DNA from: an uncultured Erythrobacter sp.
GTDB taxonomy: Bacteria; Pseudomonadota; Alphaproteobacteria; Sphingomonadales; Sphingomonadaceae
Assembly: GCF_947499705.1 (NCBI RefSeq)
Contig: NZ_CANMPJ010000001.1
Span: 221,501-285,500 of the forward strand
DNA: 64,000 bases
Reading direction: 5' to 3'
Position 1 is the stretch's first letter. Each line of letters opens with the position of its first letter. The position numbers were made by a program, and so were the translations under genes. This document shows, one piece after another, positions 7,746-16,282 of the stretch. A model generated the notes under the pieces. The model saw only the letters and a program-made list of their open reading frames with translations. It was not told the DNA's origin and made no database searches.

Positions 7746-8927
7746 ATGTCTGCCGATCGCGAGAAGCGAGCCGTCGTTGTCACTGGCATGGGCATAGTCT
7801 GTCCGCTCGGCTGTTCTAGTGAAGCGATAATCCACGCGCTCAATCAGACTGATGCGAGTAGTGGCATCGATCGGCAGACTTTTGCGCCTTACCCTGTCAG
7901 GCCGGCCGTCAACACCAATGGAGATCGTTTCCTAAGGCGTCCGGGCGAGCGCCGGGTGATGAGCGACATGATGCTTCATGCGGTGGAGGCTGCGGGTCAG
8001 GCCCTGTCGTCTGCCGGTCTTATCGGTCGCGAGGAGGGCCTGGACGACATCAATATGCTGGTCGCCGCGGGCATGTCGGCACGCGATCCGCGCGCTGACG
8101 CCGAATTGCTGGCCGAGCGAGGAAACACGGCTCAGACCGGTCCCGCGTTCAACCGGCGGCTCCAGAGCGAATTGAAACCGACGCTTTTCCTCGCCCAGCT
8201 GTCCAACCTGGTCGCCGGCAACCTTTCTCTGATGTTTGGGATCAAAGGCTCCAGTCGAACGATCAGTGGTGAGGAGATTGCCGGAGCGCAATGCCTTGAG
8301 ACAGCGTTTCGGCAGATCGCGAGTGGTCAGCGCGAAGTCGTTCTGGTCGGCGGTAGTTTCAGCGCCGAGCGGCCTGAAGTCATCGCCAGCTACGCGGCTG
8401 CCGGGATTCTGGCGCACAATGAAGTCCCGGATGCGGGAGCAGTGCTGGCTACCGCGTCGGTGTTTCTGGTGCTTGAAAGCGCCACTTCTGCCGAAATGCG
8501 CGGGCAAAAACCCCTCGCAAGAATGCGCGACGTTCAAACTCGTCTTGGTAATCGCAAGGCCAAGGGGGACATTTCGAGCAACGCCGCAAAGCTGCTTGAT
8601 ACTTGGTCACGAGCCGACAGTGGAGACAAGATTGCAATCGTGGATGGCTCTCCGTCACGCTCGGTCCTCTCTGAAGAAAGCGACGCTCTGATAGAGATTG
8701 CCAGGACCTCCAAAGCCATGAGCCTGGCAGGACGATTTGGAAGGGCAGACCGGTTCGGACACCCGATCGATGCCAGCGCGCTCCTGTCCGCGTGGATCGG
8801 CCTGAGCATGCTCAACGAACCCGATTTCCCTGCCGAAGACAAAGTTGATTGCTCTCCGGACGCAGTTCTGTGCTGCGACTGGGGGCTTCGCTTTGGCGAG
8901 TCCGAAGTCCTTTTGGAGAAGGCGTAA
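7746..8927 (+). CDS. Ketosynthase-like chain-length factor, active-site Cys absent
   Basis: A 393-residue thiolase-fold protein with the N-terminal VVVTGMGIVCPLG motif of ketosynthases. Where ketosynthases have the nucleophile in TAC(A/S)SG, this protein reads SGEEIAG (residues 174-180), placing Glu177 at the Cys position. The first catalytic His region reads DGSPSR with no His, while a GH pair of the second is kept. It therefore cannot be a normal condensing enzyme. It sits just before an intact ketosynthase, overlapping it by one base, exactly like the chain-length factor/KS-alpha pairs of type II polyketide systems, though here the order is reversed relative to the usual KS then CLF. Confidence 0.82.
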   Translation: MSADREKRAVVVTGMGIVCPLGCSSEAIIHALNQTDASSGIDRQTFAPYPVRPAVNTNGDRFLRRPGERRVMSDMMLHAVEAAGQALSSAGLIGREEGLDDINMLVAAGMSARDPRADAELLAERGNTAQTGPAFNRRLQSELKPTLFLAQLSNLVAGNLSLMFGIKGSSRTISGEEIAGAQCLETAFRQIASGQREVVLVGGSFSAERPEVIASYAAAGILAHNEVPDAGAVLATASVFLVLESATSAEMRGQKPLARMRDVQTRLGNRKAKGDISSNAAKLLDTWSRADSGDKIAIVDGSPSRSVLSEESDALIEIARTSKAMSLAGRFGRADRFGHPIDASALLSAWIGLSMLNEPDFPAEDKVDCSPDAVLCCDWGLRFGESEVLLEKA

Positions 8928-10195
8928 TGGCAACTACCAAAGATACGCGAGTGGCAATCACAGGGCTTGGTCTCTTGACCGCAAACGGGAGCACTACAGC
9001 CGAGAACTGGCAGCGCTTCTCGGGTGGCCGGTCTGGGATAAAGCCTATCAAACGATTTGAGACTGACGGCCTGCCAGTCAGCTTCGCGGGCACGGTTCCA
9101 CCCATTTGCGACGACCATACAGTTGGAGTTGATCGGCATGTTGCGTTCTCGATCCACGTGGGTCGCGAGGCAATCAATCAGGCAAGACTGAAGTCGACCG
9201 GAGGCTTTCCCGGGCCGCTCTTCCTCGCCGTTCCAGCCACCGAACACCCATGGGAGGCTGCCTTCGAAGTCGCGAACGAGACGATGGTTGGCGACCATGG
9301 GTTGTTTGATGACCCTGCACGATTTGCTGATTTTAACCCTGAGTTGGTCTTTCGGCATCGGCTGGATGGTGAGATCGCTTTGCAGGTCAATGAGGTTTTT
9401 GGCTGCCAGGGAGTTCCACTCACCACGTTCACGGCCTGTGCTTCTGGGGCGTCTGCCCTCCAGTTTGCCGTAGAGGCAGTCCGCCGGGGCGAGACGGATA
9501 TGGCGCTCGCGATTGGATGCGATGCATCTCTCAGCGCAGAGATGATATCGCGATTTGCGCTGCTCTCTGCGCTCTCGCAACGCAAAGGTGATCCCGAGCA
9601 GGCATCTCGACCCTTTTCCAAGGATCGAGATGGATTTGTAATCGCCGAGGGTGCTGCGGCCATGGTCGTTGAAAGCGTCGAATCCGCCCGAAAGAGAGGC
9701 GCTCAGATTCTCGCGATCGTCTCGGGAGTGGGGGAAGCCGCCGATGACTTTCACCGTACTCGTTCAAACCCGGATGGCTCCAGCATCGTCTCCTGCATGA
9801 GCAGGGCCATCAGCGACGCGAAGCTTGTCCCGGAGGACATTGGCTACGTCAATTGCCACGGAACCAGCACCCCGGAAAACGACAAGATGGAAGGTCTGGG
9901 CATCAACCTCCTGTTTGGGGATCACGCGCGTTCGATGCCAATCAGCTCGAACAAATCCATGATTGGCCATACACTAACAGCGGCCGGGATGGTCGAAGCC
10001 GTGGTCTCGATTCTTTGCCTGATGGAGGAAACTCTCACTCCCACCATCAACTACCACACCCCCGATCCGACGCTCGATTTCGATGTCGTTCCCAACGAGG
10101 CGCGCGCGAGCAAAGTCGACCATATCCTTTCCAACAGCTTTGGCTTTGGCGGCCAGAATGTCAGCCTCGTCCTCTCTTCGGAAGCCACTCTGTGA
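8927..10195 (+). CDS. Beta-ketoacyl-ACP synthase (KS-alpha type)
   Basis: A 422-residue FabF-like condensing enzyme with all three catalytic residues: Cys171 in TACASGA, His310 in NCHGTSTPEND and His347 in NKSMIGHTLTAAG. It would join a carrier-bound malonyl unit to the growing acyl chain. The ATG overlaps the stop of the upstream chain-length-factor-like gene, so the two are coupled and probably form a heterodimer. The end overlaps the ketoreductase start (GTGA). FabF-like length and motifs leave no real doubt about the fold; whether it works on polyketide or fatty chains is inferred from the context. Confidence 0.93.
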   Translation: MATTKDTRVAITGLGLLTANGSTTAENWQRFSGGRSGIKPIKRFETDGLPVSFAGTVPPICDDHTVGVDRHVAFSIHVGREAINQARLKSTGGFPGPLFLAVPATEHPWEAAFEVANETMVGDHGLFDDPARFADFNPELVFRHRLDGEIALQVNEVFGCQGVPLTTFTACASGASALQFAVEAVRRGETDMALAIGCDASLSAEMISRFALLSALSQRKGDPEQASRPFSKDRDGFVIAEGAAAMVVESVESARKRGAQILAIVSGVGEAADDFHRTRSNPDGSSIVSCMSRAISDAKLVPEDIGYVNCHGTSTPENDKMEGLGINLLFGDHARSMPISSNKSMIGHTLTAAGMVEAVVSILCLMEETLTPTINYHTPDPTLDFDVVPNEARASKVDHILSNSFGFGGQNVSLVLSSEATL

Positions 10196-10935
10196 CGCGC
10201 CGTACTTTCATCACAGGCGGAAGCAAAGGCATCGGGTCGGCGATTGTCAAACGCCTGGCTGCCGACGGTCACGAAGTCGTCTTTTCGTACAATAGCTCCG
10301 CCCATCAAGCTGATGCACTGTGCGCCATTGATCGTGAAAAGGTCTCTTGCATCGGTCTCGACCTTCAAGATCCGACATCGGTTGAGACAATGCGCGACTA
10401 TCTGGATGGCGATCACGAACCATTCGATGGCTTCATACATTGTGCCGGAACGACCTACGATCGCCTAAGCATGTCCGGCGAACGTGGGGCGATTTTAAAG
10501 CTCATGGAAACCAATCTGTTTTCCATGATGGGCATCTACAGCCTGCTCTTGCCTGCCATGATGCGCAATCGGTTTGGCAGAATTATCTGCCTTGGCTCGG
10601 TGACGGCAAAACTCGGCAATACCGGCAACGCGTTCTACGCATCAAGCAAGGCTGCAATGGGCGGATTTCTTCGCAGCAGTGTGGCCGAAATCGCCTCGCG
10701 CGGGATCACGCTCAATCTGATCGCGCCCGGCTTCATCGCGACTGACATGATTAGGGATTATCCGGGGCTCGAAAGCGCTGCGAAGAAACGCATCCCTGCA
10801 AAACGTGTCGGAAAGCCGGAAGACGTTGCTGCTCTGGCCAGCTTTCTGATGCGCGAAGAGGCGGGATACATCAACGGTGCGACGCTCACAGTGGATGGCG
10901 GGCTTAGTGCTACACTTGGATGGAGCGCAGCATGA
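10192..10935 (+). CDS. 3-oxoacyl-ACP reductase, FabG-like SDR
   Basis: A 247-residue classical short-chain dehydrogenase. The cofactor motif GGSKGIGSAI is at residues 9-18, with Asn108, Ser136, Tyr149 and Lys153 as catalytic residues and DGG near the C-terminus. Proteins of this kind reduce the beta-keto group made by the preceding ketosynthase, using NADPH. The start is the GTG overlapping the ketosynthase stop, and its own stop overlaps the next ATG. The position directly after the KS pair supports a role as the pathway ketoreductase. Confidence 0.92.
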   Translation: MTRRTFITGGSKGIGSAIVKRLAADGHEVVFSYNSSAHQADALCAIDREKVSCIGLDLQDPTSVETMRDYLDGDHEPFDGFIHCAGTTYDRLSMSGERGAILKLMETNLFSMMGIYSLLLPAMMRNRFGRIICLGSVTAKLGNTGNAFYASSKAAMGGFLRSSVAEIASRGITLNLIAPGFIATDMIRDYPGLESAAKKRIPAKRVGKPEDVAALASFLMREEAGYINGATLTVDGGLSATLGWSAA

Positions 10936-11984
10936 CGACTGCAAACATGGGCCTCGTCCTTTCCGAAGAGAAAGCGGTGCAATGGCAGGAAGTTTCGTCA
11001 CTTTCCGACCTGAAACCTGACCATGTTCGCCTGCGGGTGGAAGCTGTGGCGCTTAACCACCTCGATCTGTTCTCGCGAAGGGGAATGGCCTTTTCAAAGC
11101 GCAAACTGCCAATCATCGCAGGGGTCGAAGGTGCGGGCAGGATCCTTCGTGTCGGAGCGGAAGTCGAAGGCTTCGACAAGAATGATCGGGTTGTTGTCTA
11201 TCCGGGCGATATCTGCGGCAAGTGTGTCGAATGCATTTCAGGACGTGAGAATCTCTGCAGTACCGGTGAAGGCATCCTTGGGTTTCACCTCGATGGCGTA
11301 GCCGCTGAAGAGATTGACGTGCCCGCACGCCTTGTGCGGAAAGTCCCCGACAGTCTGCCTTCCATTTACGCGGCTTGTGCGCCCGTCACCTATGCCACTG
11401 TTGTGCATATGCTTTGCACCAACGCAAAGCTTCAGGCTGGCGAGACGGTGCTTGTTCATGCCGCAGGGAGCGGCATTGGCTCCTTGGCCATAAAGCTGGC
11501 CAACCACATCGGTGCAGGTGTGTTCGCCACCGTCGGAAGCGACGCCAAAATCCCAAAGGCGCGCCAGCTCGGCGCGCACCACGTTATCAACTACTCTGAA
11601 AAGCCCTTCCACACGATCATTCGCAGGATCACCGAGGGGACCGGGGTCGATGTGGTCTTCGAGCACGTAGGTCAAGCGACCTGGAGGGGCAGCATGCTGT
11701 CACTCGCCAAGGGCGGGCGGCTGGTCACTTGCGGCGCAACGAGCGGCCCGCGTGCCGATCTTGACCTGATGCATTTGTTCAACCGTCAGATCAAAATTCT
11801 CGCTTCTTTTGGAGGCACAATCGCCGACATGGAACAGGGCTTACGTTTCATGTCGGAATCCGAGGTTCTTCCGCATATCGACAGCGTGGTGAGGCCTCAG
11901 GATATCGAGAGCCAATTCGCCAAGCTCGCTGATCGAAATGTCTTCGGAAAGATCGTCATCGACTTCACCGGAGAGCAAGGATGA
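10932..11984 (+). CDS. Medium-chain dehydrogenase/reductase, quinone-reductase-like
   Basis: A 350-residue MDR-family protein. Cys95, Cys98, Cys101 and Cys109 form the structural zinc lobe; the catalytic-zinc Cys of alcohol dehydrogenases is replaced in NHLDLF (42-47), and the Rossmann motif reads AAGSGIGSLAIKLA. Such proteins reduce C=C bonds of enoyl thioesters or act on alcohols with NADPH. After a ketoreductase and before a crotonase-fold gene, a trans-acting enoyl reductase is the best guess, but the structural zinc lobe is uncommon in enoyl reductases. I chose the ATG at 10932 because it overlaps the upstream stop in ATGA. Confidence 0.8.
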   Translation: MTTANMGLVLSEEKAVQWQEVSSLSDLKPDHVRLRVEAVALNHLDLFSRRGMAFSKRKLPIIAGVEGAGRILRVGAEVEGFDKNDRVVVYPGDICGKCVECISGRENLCSTGEGILGFHLDGVAAEEIDVPARLVRKVPDSLPSIYAACAPVTYATVVHMLCTNAKLQAGETVLVHAAGSGIGSLAIKLANHIGAGVFATVGSDAKIPKARQLGAHHVINYSEKPFHTIIRRITEGTGVDVVFEHVGQATWRGSMLSLAKGGRLVTCGATSGPRADLDLMHLFNRQIKILASFGGTIADMEQGLRFMSESEVLPHIDSVVRPQDIESQFAKLADRNVFGKIVIDFTGEQG

Positions 11985-12790
11985 CGCGGCAAGACTTCGG
12001 GACGGATATTGCGCTGAACATCTCAGCTGATGTGGCGGAGATCGTGATTGCCTCCCCCGACGGCCTTAACGGTTACACCACCGAAAACATGGCTCAGTTC
12101 GAGCAGGCGATCAGGACGGCTTCACTCAGCGATGCCAAGCTCGTGGCGATCCGCGCCGAGGGTAAGAACTTCTCTATCGGCGCGTCCGCTGATCTTCTGG
12201 TGACGCTGCGCGAGATGCCACGGGATGAGCGCGAAAGGTTCATCCTCGAAGGCCAGAACATTGTCCGGGCGATACGCGAGAGCAGAAAGATCGTCGTCGC
12301 ATACATCAACGGCTTTGCGGCTGGCGGCGGCTTCGATCTAATGCTTGCGTGCGATGTTGTCCTGGTAGGGCCGAAAGCGAAGCTGAACCTGTTTTATTCT
12401 CGCCTCGCTCTTCTGCCGGATCACGGGGCATTGTTCTTTCTTGACCAGAGAATCGCGCAGGGTGCCGGTAGTCGGGAACTTGCTGAAAACCGGACCCATC
12501 GCGGCGAGAAGTGTATCGAAGCACAGCTCGCAGACGCATTTGTCGAAGAATGCCCGGTGTCCGATTGGGCTGAAATTGTCGAAGAGACCAAAGGCTTGCC
12601 GCTTAGCAGTCTAGCCGCTTTGAAAGTTGTTTGGCGGGCAGAGTATTCGGATCAGTTTGAACGCCACCTGGCCGGGGTCGCGACGGCTCAATCCGAAATC
12701 GTGGCCACGCCATTGGTAGTTGAACGAGTGGACCGCGTCAGATCGCTGCAGATGGCTCGCCCATTGGTGCCAGCCGAGGCGGATTCGTGA
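11981..12790 (+). CDS. Enoyl-CoA hydratase/isomerase family protein
   Basis: A 269-residue crotonase-fold protein. The oxyanion-hole segments KNFSIGASADLL (near residue 62) and FAAGGGFDLMLACD (near 108) are clear. The usual pair of catalytic Glu residues of hydratases is not evident; LALLPDHGALFFL resembles isomerase-type members that use a single acid. It may dehydrate or isomerise the reduced acyl chain bound to the carrier. It overlaps both neighbours by four bases, so it belongs firmly to the operon. The true substrate is unknown. Confidence 0.83.
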   Translation: MTRQDFGTDIALNISADVAEIVIASPDGLNGYTTENMAQFEQAIRTASLSDAKLVAIRAEGKNFSIGASADLLVTLREMPRDERERFILEGQNIVRAIRESRKIVVAYINGFAAGGGFDLMLACDVVLVGPKAKLNLFYSRLALLPDHGALFFLDQRIAQGAGSRELAENRTHRGEKCIEAQLADAFVEECPVSDWAEIVEETKGLPLSSLAALKVVWRAEYSDQFERHLAGVATAQSEIVATPLVVERVDRVRSLQMARPLVPAEADS

Positions 12791-13716
12791 TCAAGCTGCT
12801 CCGCCTTCTTGCCATCGGCGCGCTGCTATGCGGTTTCGCAGTCGGTGGCTTGCATGCCTACGACCACTACAAAGTCTCGGTTCTCAATCATGCAAGCAAA
12901 TCCAGCGCCGACGACCTGATTGATGGCGCCAGTGTGGTTGTTGGCAGCTCTTCGCTAACCTTTCGTCCTGTAGCGACTGACCCTGCCGATTCTGTGATCC
13001 TTCTCCATGCCTGGGGAGTACCTGATCCTGCGGCCTATAGTGGGCTTATCGAGTACCTAGTCAATGATGGACGAAAAGTTCACTTCCCGCTGTACCAAAG
13101 GACCTTTCTCCCGCATTCGATAGCCGACAAGGTGGCGAAAATCCTCGATGCGGATGAGCCGAGTTGGAGAGAGCATGCTCGCCTCCTGATTGGCCATTCG
13201 GCCGGCGCGACGGCTGGTCTCGATTTGGCGCTTCAGGAATTGGGTTCCAGCCGAATTGAGGATGTCATCCTGCTCTCGCCCGGTGACGGCTCAGGGCCGG
13301 ATGGCAAGCCTGCGGCGACCAGTGTGAAGATGCTCGAATGGGGGCAGACCGAGCTTGCTCCCGATCCGACGGCGTCACTGCCGCGCTTTCACATCTTTGT
13401 AAGCAAAGGTGATTGGCACGTTGGCGATTTCACCGCTCGTCGCATTGCTGAGTACCTGCGAACGGACATTCCTGCAGCGCCAGTGAAATTGCACACCCTG
13501 CCGGATGATATCGGGGGTTGCTCCAATCATTTCTGGCCATTGGGAGGCACTGAAGAGTTTGAGCTGCCGCAGGGCACGCAATGGTTTGCTGCCGTCGATG
13601 CCAAAGGCCGGTGCGGCGATTGGAAGACAGATCCGGTCGATCATGTCCTGCACGAATTCATCGGGAAGACCGCTTCGGCACGAAACTCAATCCAGCCAAG
13701 GGAGAACGGGCAATGA
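12787..13716 (+). CDS. Membrane-anchored alpha/beta hydrolase
   Basis: A 309-residue protein starting at a GTG overlapping the previous stop. Residues 5-24 form a hydrophobic N-terminal signal or anchor, so it probably faces the periplasm. The nucleophile elbow is GHSAGA near residue 140, with an upstream ILLHAWG oxyanion-side strand. The fold is that of an alpha/beta hydrolase, but I cannot name a substrate; it may hydrolyse an ester or lactone, trim the exported product or act as a thioesterase. Being one of two hydrolases in the operon suggests separate release and processing roles. Confidence 0.7.
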   Translation: MIKLLRLLAIGALLCGFAVGGLHAYDHYKVSVLNHASKSSADDLIDGASVVVGSSSLTFRPVATDPADSVILLHAWGVPDPAAYSGLIEYLVNDGRKVHFPLYQRTFLPHSIADKVAKILDADEPSWREHARLLIGHSAGATAGLDLALQELGSSRIEDVILLSPGDGSGPDGKPAATSVKMLEWGQTELAPDPTASLPRFHIFVSKGDWHVGDFTARRIAEYLRTDIPAAPVKLHTLPDDIGGCSNHFWPLGGTEEFELPQGTQWFAAVDAKGRCGDWKTDPVDHVLHEFIGKTASARNSIQPRENGQ

Positions 13717-14495
13717 GCCGAGTTCTGCAGGCAAAGACTGTCGAAGGAAGGCAGTTTGACAATTTCGTGGATGAATATGCCAAGGCCAGGCCAGTCTATC
13801 CGCGGCAAGTATTTGACCGAATGGTTTTGTTGCACGGCAAGCGCTTCTTTCGCGCCGTGGATATCGGGTGCGGGACCGGACAATCCCTTGAGGGGCTGGA
13901 CAACATCTCCGCCGAGTTGATCGGCATCGACCCAAGCTCAGTCATGCTCGAAGAGGCGAGGAAACGGGTGCCCGGGGCGACGTTTGTGCGTGCCAGCGGT
14001 GAAGATACAACAATTGAGTCCTCATCGGTGGATCTGGTGTCGATCGCCACGGCCTTCCACTGGATGGACCCTGCAGGCGTCGTTCGTGAGGCCCATCGCA
14101 TTCTGACCGGTGGCGGATTACTGGCGGTATATCGTTACGATATTCCCGAACTGGATGGAGACATCGGCGGGGCGTTTGATCGACGATTGCAGGCCGATTG
14201 GCGACCGTTCATTTCGGAGAAAATCCTGTTCCCGGGCGATCCGTTCGACCTGCTGGTTCGTTCCGAAGGCTGGGCTTTCGTCTCGCGGACGGTGATCCCC
14301 TACGCGCCCCGCTATTCGTCTCGCCAGTTCGTCGATCTGATGTTGGCAACCTCCTACGTCCGGGAATTTCTAGCGGAACATCCCGATCCAGGACGATACG
14401 AGCGCGAGTTCTACGACGAGTTTCACCGCCTCGCCCCCGATGGCGTCACTCCAAATCTCGACATCAAGCTGACCTTGGGAACTCGCAATGGCTGA
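13713..14495 (+). CDS. Class I SAM-dependent methyltransferase
   Basis: A 260-residue methyltransferase-11-type protein. The SAM-binding glycine motif VDIGCGTGQS occurs near residue 49, acidic ribose contacts in GIDPSSVML follow at about 72, and SIATAFHWMD resembles members acting on carboxyl or ring oxygens. The ATG overlaps the upstream stop in ATGA and the end overlaps the AMP-ligase start by eight bases. In known beta-lactone pathways a methyltransferase masks a carboxylate before AMP-ligase activation; its place directly before an AMP ligase makes that an attractive but untested parallel. Confidence 0.87.
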   Translation: MSRVLQAKTVEGRQFDNFVDEYAKARPVYPRQVFDRMVLLHGKRFFRAVDIGCGTGQSLEGLDNISAELIGIDPSSVMLEEARKRVPGATFVRASGEDTTIESSSVDLVSIATAFHWMDPAGVVREAHRILTGGGLLAVYRYDIPELDGDIGGAFDRRLQADWRPFISEKILFPGDPFDLLVRSEGWAFVSRTVIPYAPRYSSRQFVDLMLATSYVREFLAEHPDPGRYEREFYDEFHRLAPDGVTPNLDIKLTLGTRNG

Positions 14496-16011
14496 CACCC
14501 TGCAAAGCGAGCTGCGCCTTGATGGCGTTCTTGCGAACCTGGCTCGCACAAACCCGGGTGGGGAATCGATAGTGTTCGCTTCGGAAGACGGTGCGGGTCT
14601 GTGTCATTCGTGGCAGGAATTGAACGAAGCAGCCAACGCCATTGGCAATGAATTGATCGATGCTGGCTTAAAGCCCGGTGACCGTTGCGCGGTGTTTCTC
14701 GAGCATGGATTTCGGGTGGTGGCTGCCGTTTACGGACTGTTGCGGATCGGAGTCGTTATGGTTCCCATTGATCCGGCCTGGGGGCGCAGGTCGATTGCGT
14801 CGATCCTGAGCCACACCGACATCACTTTCGCGATCGGCAGCGACCCGAGTTTCTTCGGCAAGTTTGAAACTGGGTGCTCGTTTGCGACGTATGAATCTTT
14901 GCCTTTGAGCCTTGATGGAGCAGCTCCCCCACCGCTCCGAGGCAATCCCGATGAGATAGCAATTCTTGCCTTCACATCAGGTACAACGAGTGAGCCCAAG
15001 GGGGTCGTTATTACGCACAGACAGATACGTTTCGCCTACCGGCTTGGGCGTGACGAAATCGCGATCAAAAGCCCGAAAAGGTTCGGTTGCTTCTTTCGAT
15101 TGTCGGGCCTGGGAATCCTGGGCGTATGCTTCTTTTTTGCGGCCGCTCATGGGGCAACGACTGTCGTATTTGGCGAATTGAGTGCGGGCGGGGCGAAATA
15201 CTTTTGGAAGCGTTGCGAAGAGTGGCAAATTGACTTTGCTTACATGGTCCCGGCCGTCGTCCAGCTTGTAAATCGGCTGGCGGAACTTCCTCCCAATGGT
15301 TCAAGCAAGGCTACGTTTGCGTGTGCTGCGGCGCCGCTTGCGCGTGAAGCGCAAGACACATTCCAGAATCGGTTCAACGCCACCCTTCTCAACATCTATG
15401 GGCTAACCGAGCTGTCATTCGCGATCATGTTCGGCGCGCGCGATTCTGCGGGGCGAGGCCGCATAACGATAGGCGATGGTGGACCCATAGAGACGCGTCT
15501 GGTCGATATGGACAGCCGGACCGTGATCGGTCCCGGCGAAGGCGAGCTTCAGCTTAAGTCCCCGTCCGCCTGCAACGGCTATTGGAACAATCCAAATGCA
15601 ACTGAAGATCTGTTCCAGGATGGATGGCTGAAATCTGGCGACATTGCGCGCAGAGATAAGGATGGCGATTACTACATCGTCGGTCGTCTGAAAGATGTCG
15701 TCATTCATGGCGGCTTCAACATCCATCTCTCCGATGTCGATGAAGCTCTGCTTGCACACGAAAATGTACTCGCCGCTGCCTCGGTCGGGGTGCCGGATCG
15801 CCTGTATGGAGAGCGCGTCGTTGCCGCTGTGCAACTAAGGGACCGGCAGCAAGGTACCGATCAAATCCTGGAATGGTGCCGAGGAGAATTGGGCGTGAAC
15901 AGGGCTCCCTCGCGGATCCTCCAGGTGGAAAAGATACCGGTGAACGGGGCGGGCAAGGTCATGCGGCGCAAGGTTGGCGACCTGATTAACCTGGAGGACG
16001 CGAATGCGTGA
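14488..16011 (+). CDS. AMP-forming acyl ligase
   Basis: A 507-residue member of the ANL superfamily. The P-loop FTSGTTSEPKG is near residue 160, IYGLTELS carries the A5 motif, and KSGDIARRDKDG and GRLKDVVIHGGFNI give the A7 and hinge/A8 motifs; the final VNGAGKVMRRK holds the catalytic Lys. It adenylates a carboxylic acid and passes it on, either to the carrier protein encoded directly afterwards or, by analogy with beta-lactone enzymes, into an intramolecular ring closure. All motifs look functional. It overlaps the genes on both sides. Confidence 0.9.
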   Translation: MADTLQSELRLDGVLANLARTNPGGESIVFASEDGAGLCHSWQELNEAANAIGNELIDAGLKPGDRCAVFLEHGFRVVAAVYGLLRIGVVMVPIDPAWGRRSIASILSHTDITFAIGSDPSFFGKFETGCSFATYESLPLSLDGAAPPPLRGNPDEIAILAFTSGTTSEPKGVVITHRQIRFAYRLGRDEIAIKSPKRFGCFFRLSGLGILGVCFFFAAAHGATTVVFGELSAGGAKYFWKRCEEWQIDFAYMVPAVVQLVNRLAELPPNGSSKATFACAAAPLAREAQDTFQNRFNATLLNIYGLTELSFAIMFGARDSAGRGRITIGDGGPIETRLVDMDSRTVIGPGEGELQLKSPSACNGYWNNPNATEDLFQDGWLKSGDIARRDKDGDYYIVGRLKDVVIHGGFNIHLSDVDEALLAHENVLAAASVGVPDRLYGERVVAAVQLRDRQQGTDQILEWCRGELGVNRAPSRILQVEKIPVNGAGKVMRRKVGDLINLEDANA

Positions 16012-16282
16012 GCCAGCGGCCATTCTTACTGCGATCATCGAGATTGCGACGGTCCTGCGACAAGAGTCGGGCATGGGCGGCTCGCCAATCTCGGACGAGG
16101 CGCCGATGTCCGAGCTCGGTTTTGAAAGCCTGCACTTGGTCGAATTCATGCTCTCACTTTCGGAAGTCTTTGGTGAGGAAATCGTCGAGCGCCTCGAACT
16201 GGATCATCGAATGTCGCTGCAAGGGCTGGCGCAGCAGGTCGGCGACCAGCTTGTGCGCCGAAAAGTCGGGACAAAGCTATGA
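16004..16282 (+). CDS. Acyl carrier protein, second copy
   Basis: A 92-residue carrier protein with the motif SELGFESLHLVEF, placing the phosphopantetheine Ser at residue 42. The DSL of typical carriers is ESL here. It is sandwiched between the AMP ligase and a thioester-reductase-like SDR with eight- and four-base overlaps, so a separate load-and-reduce step (ligase, carrier, reductase) is likely, distinct from the chain-building carrier at 7466. Confidence 0.85.
   Translation: MREPAAILTAIIEIATVLRQESGMGGSPISDEAPMSELGFESLHLVEFMLSLSEVFGEEIVERLELDHRMSLQGLAQQVGDQLVRRKVGTKL

Noticed and set aside
8534..9754. A 406-codon minus-strand open frame across the ketosynthase pair
   Set aside because: It overlaps genes with clear catalytic motifs on the other strand and has no ribosome binding site or recognisable domain.
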